From Verrucomicrobiota bacterium (lineage in GTDB: Bacteria; Verrucomicrobiota; Verrucomicrobiia; Methylacidiphilales; Verrucolacustridaceae): a DNA stretch of 19,454 bases. How positions within the stretch are numbered: position 1 is the stretch's first letter; each line of letters opens with the position of its first letter. The notes below the pieces were generated by a model, which saw only the letters and a program-made list of their open reading frames with translations, made no database searches and was not told the origin of the DNA. Shown one piece after another: positions 15,815 to 19,454 of the stretch. A program made the translations under genes and the position numbers. Where the stretch lies: positions 1 to 19,454 of the forward strand of contig RGGS01000004.1 in the NCBI GenBank assembly GCA_010024525.1, given 5' to 3'.

Positions 15815-15846
15815 AAAAAGGGGGGCTGAAAGCCCCCCTTTTTTTT
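15815..15846. terminator. Strong bidirectional intrinsic terminator between the gnd unit and lpxK
   Basis: AAAAAGGGGGGCT (15815-15827) and AGCCCCCCTTTTT (15831-15843) form a perfect 13-bp stem around a GAA loop, with T residues continuing to 15846. Both strands have a U-rich tail, so it can stop transcripts from the + strand (exported protein) and from lpxK on the - strand, whose stop is at 15858. The two transcription units converge here. Confidence 0.93.
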
Positions 15847-15857
15847 GTGCCCAACGG

Positions 15858-17036
15858 TTATGGTTTTGATTCTTGGAAGCCGAGAGCCCGCCGGACCTCG
15901 GTTTCGAACGTCTTGTTTTCATCCAGAAGGGAGATCTCCACCCGCAGAAACAGAACTGGAATATCCCGGGGGGTGAAGGGCGGGAAGCGGACGGAGTCTT
16001 TCTCGGTCGTGATGAGGGCCAGTCCCCGGCGCGCCCGCGTCCGGGTCAGTGCGTTTTCCACCTCGGGGGCGCTGAAGCGATGGTGGTCGGCGAAGGAGCG
16101 TTGGTAAACGATTTCCGCTCCGAGTTTGACCAGTCCCTCAAGAAAACTTTCCGGAACGGCAATTCCGGCCACTGCCCCCACCCGCAAACCGCGGAGAAAA
16201 GATAGGGGTTTTTTCTCCCCAGTGATCAGGTCTTCCAGATGCAAGGGATGATGGCTGCAGGGAAGAATCGCCGCGTGGCGGTTGTTTTTCCGGATCATCC
16301 TCTCCAGCTCTGCATGGTCTTTGCCCTGGCATTTCGTCAGGAGGATCAGATCGGCTCGCCGCAGGGCATCGGGAGGTTCACGCAGAACCCCCCGAGGCAG
16401 GACGTGCCGGTTTCCAAAAGGATTCTGGCGATCGACCAAGAGCAGGTTGAAACGGTCACCTAGCCGGAGGTATTGGTAGCCGTCGTCCAGCAGCAGGGTA
16501 TCGGCACGGTAATGGCGGATGGCGTGGCGAGCGCTTTTGACCCGGTCGGAATCAACCAGGACGGCCACTCCGGGAAGGTTACGGGCGAGCATGAAGGGTT
16601 CGTCCCCGGCTTGGGCGGAGTCGAGCAGGACAGATTTGCCGTCGGAAACCACCCGGGGAGGGGAAGGGACGCGGCCGGGTAGAAATTTATCGGCCAGACG
16701 GGTAAGGAGGGGTTTAGGAACGCTTTTGTATCCCCGGCTGAGTATGGCAACCCGGCGTCCGGCTTCGTGCAGGGAGCGGGCGAGTTTTTCAACAACGGGA
16801 GTTTTCCCGGTGCCGCCGACGGTGAGGTTGCCGACGCTGATGACCATGACCCCGACCGAGTAACGCCGGAAAATGGAGTCCTGATAAAAGCGAGCGCGGA
16901 TCCGCATGATGCCGGCATAGATGGTGGCCAGAAAAAGGAGGAGAGGTTTGAGGAGGGCGGCGCGGCGTCCGGCCGCGCGATCCAGGATCACATCGGTGGC
17001 AAACTGTTCCAGAGGTTCCAGGGCTTTCAGGGCCAT
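15858..17036 (-). CDS. lpxK: Tetraacyldisaccharide 4'-kinase (lipid A biosynthesis)
   Basis: LpxK adds the 4'-phosphate to tetraacyldisaccharide 1-phosphate to make lipid IVA at the inner membrane. At 392 residues it is longer than the usual 320-350; the extra length is largely an N-terminal segment with a hydrophobic stretch (about 31-43). The P-loop is GGTGKTP (74-80), preceded by SVGNLTV. SRGY (100-103), GDEP (144-147) and LDDGYQ (183-188) are the other family motifs. A C-terminal segment, HHRFSAPE...LITTEKDSVR, is also typical. The ATG at 17036 was chosen because it gives the full N-terminal helix and no upstream in-frame start is better. It is divergent from dnaK and convergent with the gnd unit. 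Confidence 0.95.
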   Translation of the reverse strand: MALKALEPLEQFATDVILDRAAGRRAALLKPLLLFLATIYAGIMRIRARFYQDSIFRRYSVGVMVISVGNLTVGGTGKTPVVEKLARSLHEAGRRVAILSRGYKSVPKPLLTRLADKFLPGRVPSPPRVVSDGKSVLLDSAQAGDEPFMLARNLPGVAVLVDSDRVKSARHAIRHYRADTLLLDDGYQYLRLGDRFNLLLVDRQNPFGNRHVLPRGVLREPPDALRRADLILLTKCQGKDHAELERMIRKNNRHAAILPCSHHPLHLEDLITGEKKPLSFLRGLRVGAVAGIAVPESFLEGLVKLGAEIVYQRSFADHHRFSAPEVENALTRTRARRGLALITTEKDSVRFPPFTPRDIPVLFLRVEISLLDENKTFETEVRRALGFQESKP

Positions 17037-17309
17037 GCAGCAAAGGTGGGGTAAGATGGCCCGGAGGTTGAGAAAATTCTCCAGCGCGCGGGTTGCAACG
17101 GTTCACCCGAGGGGACAGGATTTCCATTCTCCATCCAATCGACCTATTGAAAAAACAAAAGATTCCAAAGCGACACTATGTCTCTACGCCATTTAAGAAT
17201 GTGAGACAAATAGGCACATACGTTGTGGTGACCAAAATTAAATACATTATCAATGAACGACTTAGCGATTAAAAAAGTTGGCATCTAAGATGCAAAGAAA
17301 GAGTAGTAT
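17037..17309. promoter_or_regulatory. AT-rich divergent intergenic region between lpxK and dnaK
   Basis: No gene is evident in these 273 bases. The half nearer lpxK is GC-rich, and the part from about 17140 is AT-rich, as expected for dnaK promoters. A weak -35/-10-like pair is TTGTGG (17223-17228) and CATTAT (17245-17250) with a 16-base spacer, oriented toward dnaK. No clear sigma-32-type promoter was found. The dyads at 17262-17293 lie at its downstream end. Confidence 0.4.
17262..17293. promoter_or_regulatory. Degenerate CIRCE-like dyad and nested 13-bp palindrome before dnaK
   Basis: TTAGCGATT (17262-17270), nine bases, then GGCATCTAA (17280-17288) has the 9-N9-9 layout of the HrcA operator CIRCE (TTAGCACTC-N9-GAGTGCTAA), matching 11 of 18 arm positions. 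Overlapping its right arm is a perfect palindrome, GCATCT-A-AGATGC (17281-17293). Both lie within 48 bases of the dnaK ATG. The CIRCE reading is weak because the inner arm positions are mostly lost; the short palindrome is exact but could arise by chance. Confidence 0.3.
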
Positions 17310-19277
17310 ATGGCAAAAATATTAGGCATCGATTTAGGAACGACGAACTCCTGCATGGCGGTGATGGAGGCCGGCCAGCCGGTGGTTTTGGAAAATTCAG
17401 AGGGGGCGCGGACGACCCCCTCCATCGTGGCTTTCACCAAAAACGGGGAGCGGCTGGTGGGTCAAGCGGCCAAACGGCAGGCGGTGACCAATCCCAAGAA
17501 TACCGTTTTTTCCGTCAAACGGATGATTGGACGTAAATTTGCCGAGGTTCAGGATGAGGTGAAGAGACTTCCCTACAAGGTGGTGCAGGCCAAAAACGGC
17601 GATGCCCATGTGGAAGTGGAAGTCAAAGGGGAGAAAAAGACCTTCTCCCCGGAGGAAGTTTCCTCCTTCATTCTCGCCAAACTGAAGGCCGATGCGGAGG
17701 CCAAGTTGGGGGAGAAGATCACCCAGGCGGTGATCACGGTTCCGGCCTATTTCAACGATAGCCAGCGTCAGGCGACCAAGGACGCGGGCAGGATTGCCGG
17801 ATTGGAAGTTCTCCGGATCATCAACGAGCCCACGGCCGCCTCCTTGGCCTACGGGTTGGACAAGAAAAAGGACGAAAAAATCGCCGTCTACGATCTGGGT
17901 GGCGGCACGTTCGACATCTCTGTGCTCGATATCGGGGAGGGACTGTTTGAGGTCAAGGCCACCAACGGCGACACCCACCTTGGGGGAGACGATTGGGATA
18001 TGGCGGTGATGGATTGGATCATTGCCGAATTCAAGGCGGACTCTGGGATCGACCTCCACGGACAAGCCGACGCTTTGCAGCGGATCAAGGAAGAGGCGGA
18101 GAAGGCCAAGATCGCCCTTTCCTCCTCGCAGGAGTACGACATCAATCTTCCGTTTATCACGGCCGATGCCTCGGGACCGAAGCACATCCAGAAGAAGCTG
18201 ACCCGAGCCAAACTCGAGCAGCTCACGGACAAACTGCGGGAGAGAACCATCGGTCCGGTGAACGCCTGCCTCAAGGATGCCGGTTTGGCCTCCAAACAGA
18301 TCGATGAACTGGTGTTGGTCGGCGGAATGACCCGCATGCCTTCGATTATCGAGACGGCACGTAAGCTGATTGGAAAAGAGCCTCACAAGGGAGTGAATCC
18401 GGACGAGGTCGTGGCCGTCGGTGCCGCGATCCAGGGAGGCGTGCTCAAGGGTGACGTCCAAGACGTGCTTCTGCTCGACGTGACGCCGCTCACCTTGGCC
18501 ATTGAAACGGCCGGCGGGGTGGCCACTCCGATGATTCCCAGAAACACCACCGTTCCCACCAAGAAGACGAACATCTTTAGCACATACTCGGATAACCAGC
18601 CGGGAGTGGAGATCGTCGTGCTGCAGGGGGAGCGGCCTCTCTCCAGGGATAACAAGCGCTTGGGAACCTTCCATCTGGACGGAATCCCCCCCGCCCCGCG
18701 CGGAGTTCCCCAGGTTGAGGTAACCTTTGATATCGATGCCAACGGCATCCTGCAGGTTTCCGCCAAGGATCTGGGCTCAGGCAAAGAGCAAAAAATTTCC
18801 ATCACCGGCTCGAGCGGTCTCTCCAAAGAGGAAGTGGAGAAGCTGACCCGGGAGGCAAAGGAACACGAGGCTGAGGACCTGAAGGCCAAGGAGAAGATCG
18901 AGAAGCGGAACACGGCCGAAAACACGGCCTTTGCCGCGGAAAAGATGCTCCGGGAAATGGGCGACAAGCTTGATGCCTCCAAAAAGAAGGAGATCGAGGA
19001 CGCCGCAGCGGCGGTCAAAGAGGCGGTGAAGAAAGACGATGAAAGTGCCATCGCCAGCACCTCGGAAAAACTAAACACCCTGGTTCAGGCGGTCAGTTCC
19101 GACCTCTACCGGCAAGCCTCGGAAAAGGCGGCCGGCAGCCAGGAAAAATCTTCGGAAACGGGGAACTCGCAGGCGGCCGGTCGCGGCGCCCGCCCGGAAA
19201 AGGGCGGAGACGACGTGATTGATGCCGAATTCGAGATGGTCGACAAGAACAAGAAGGGCGGCCCGAAGCCGAGTTGA
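17310..19277 (+). CDS. dnaK: DnaK, Hsp70 chaperone
   Basis: DnaK is the cytosolic ATP-driven chaperone that folds and protects nascent and stressed proteins. The 655-residue product is full length. The actin-like ATPase domain opens with GIDLGTTNSC (6-15) and contains ITVPAYFNDSQRQATKDAG, INEPTAASLAYG, VYDLGGGTFD and LVGGMTRMP. The substrate-binding domain follows DVTPLTLAIET, where DVTPLSLGIET is more usual, and includes TFDIDANGILQVSAKD. The helical lid carries the usual charged repeat, and the tail ends DDVIDAEFEMVDKNKKGGPKPS, so the conserved EEVD-like bacterial acidic motif is followed by 9 extra residues. The ribosome site is weak (GAAAGAG at about 17297-17303). groES starts 79 bp downstream; grpE and dnaJ are not adjacent. 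Confidence 0.98.
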   Translation: MAKILGIDLGTTNSCMAVMEAGQPVVLENSEGARTTPSIVAFTKNGERLVGQAAKRQAVTNPKNTVFSVKRMIGRKFAEVQDEVKRLPYKVVQAKNGDAHVEVEVKGEKKTFSPEEVSSFILAKLKADAEAKLGEKITQAVITVPAYFNDSQRQATKDAGRIAGLEVLRIINEPTAASLAYGLDKKKDEKIAVYDLGGGTFDISVLDIGEGLFEVKATNGDTHLGGDDWDMAVMDWIIAEFKADSGIDLHGQADALQRIKEEAEKAKIALSSSQEYDINLPFITADASGPKHIQKKLTRAKLEQLTDKLRERTIGPVNACLKDAGLASKQIDELVLVGGMTRMPSIIETARKLIGKEPHKGVNPDEVVAVGAAIQGGVLKGDVQDVLLLDVTPLTLAIETAGGVATPMIPRNTTVPTKKTNIFSTYSDNQPGVEIVVLQGERPLSRDNKRLGTFHLDGIPPAPRGVPQVEVTFDIDANGILQVSAKDLGSGKEQKISITGSSGLSKEEVEKLTREAKEHEAEDLKAKEKIEKRNTAENTAFAAEKMLREMGDKLDASKKKEIEDAAAAVKEAVKKDDESAIASTSEKLNTLVQAVSSDLYRQASEKAAGSQEKSSETGNSQAAGRGARPEKGGDDVIDAEFEMVDKNKKGGPKPS

Positions 19278-19356
19278 CCGGCGGTCCTGCGTGACCGTAC
19301 CCATCCTTCAATGAAAAACCGAAACCTCAACCAATAGAAAGGAGATCACGAAGCTT

Positions 19357-19454
19357 ATGGCCAACGTGAATATCCGTCCTCTCGGCGACCGGGTGCTGGT
19401 GCAGCCGCTCGAAGAGCAGGAAGTGAAAAAAGGCGGGATCATCATCCCTGATAC
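19357..19454 (+). CDS. groES: GroES co-chaperonin, 3' end outside the window
   Basis: GroES caps the GroEL folding chamber. Only the first 32 codons are present: MANVNIRPLGDRVLVQPLEE is the typical start, and KKGGIIIPDT matches the family. AAAGGAG at 19338-19344 is a strong ribosome site 12 bases before the ATG. The 79-base gap after dnaK carries short GACCG/CGGTC dyads (19276-19297) but no T run, so read-through from dnaK is possible. Confidence 0.95.
   Translation, partial: MANVNIRPLGDRVLVQPLEEQEVKKGGIIIPD

Noticed and set aside
17397..18674. 425-codon open frame on the - strand inside dnaK
   Set aside because: It is antisense to a textbook DnaK, and dnaK genes are known for such shadow frames. 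No ribosome site or domain is seen.
19276..19297. Alternating GACCG/CGGTC/GACCG segments after dnaK, considered as a terminator or RNA switch
   Set aside because: The stems are only 5 bp, there is no T run, and the gap is too short for a convincing switch.

Overview
The window is a dense stretch of chromosome from a Gram-negative bacterium. Almost everything is on the + strand; only lpxK is on the - strand. An lpxK gene shows that lipid A is made. The full SUF iron-sulfur system, the DUF4230 protein, a TonB-like/VWA-like anchored protein and an lpxK with a long N-terminal extension together suggest the Verrucomicrobiota or a related PVC lineage. That placement is an inference from gene content and was not tested. 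No rRNA, tRNA, CRISPR array, transposase or phage gene was seen.

Layout. (1) 1-2152: the 3' part of a phosphoglucomutase/phosphomannomutase gene, one base ahead of a sufE-like gene. (2) 2189-8414: an iron-sulfur assembly operon. It opens with a perfect PerR/Fur-type palindrome and runs Fur-family regulator, sufC, sufB, a small [4Fe-4S] ferredoxin, sufD, a GAF-linked class III adenylate cyclase and sufT, ending at a probable hairpin terminator. No cysteine desulfurase (sufS) lies inside the window. (3) 8422-12686: a SIMPL-domain protein, ilvD (itself an Fe-S enzyme), a DUF4230 membrane protein, and an anchored protein that looks like a von Willebrand A fold without its metal site. Stops and starts touch or overlap here. 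(4) 12822-15797: the remains of a LarA-like (DUF2088) gene broken by a truncation and a one-base frameshift, then gluconokinase, 6-phosphogluconate dehydrogenase and a small exported protein, closed by a strong bidirectional terminator. (5) 15858-17036: lpxK on the - strand, convergent with the gnd unit. (6) 17310-19454: dnaK and the start of groES, behind an AT-rich upstream region that holds a degenerate CIRCE-like dyad.

How it fits together. SufE, SufB, SufC, SufD, SufT and the ferredoxin build and deliver Fe-S clusters. The Fur-family protein probably controls its own operon through the palindrome in response to iron or peroxide. The adenylate cyclase inside that operon would tie cAMP output to Fe-S demand. 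IlvD just downstream is a client enzyme. GntK and Gnd carry gluconate to ribulose-5-phosphate.

Points most worth a second look: the Fur-family regulator that has lost three of four structural zinc cysteines, together with its palindrome; the cyclase embedded between sufD and sufT; the broken LarA-like gene; and the CIRCE-like dyad in front of dnaK. All assignments rest on reading motifs by eye; no database search was run.
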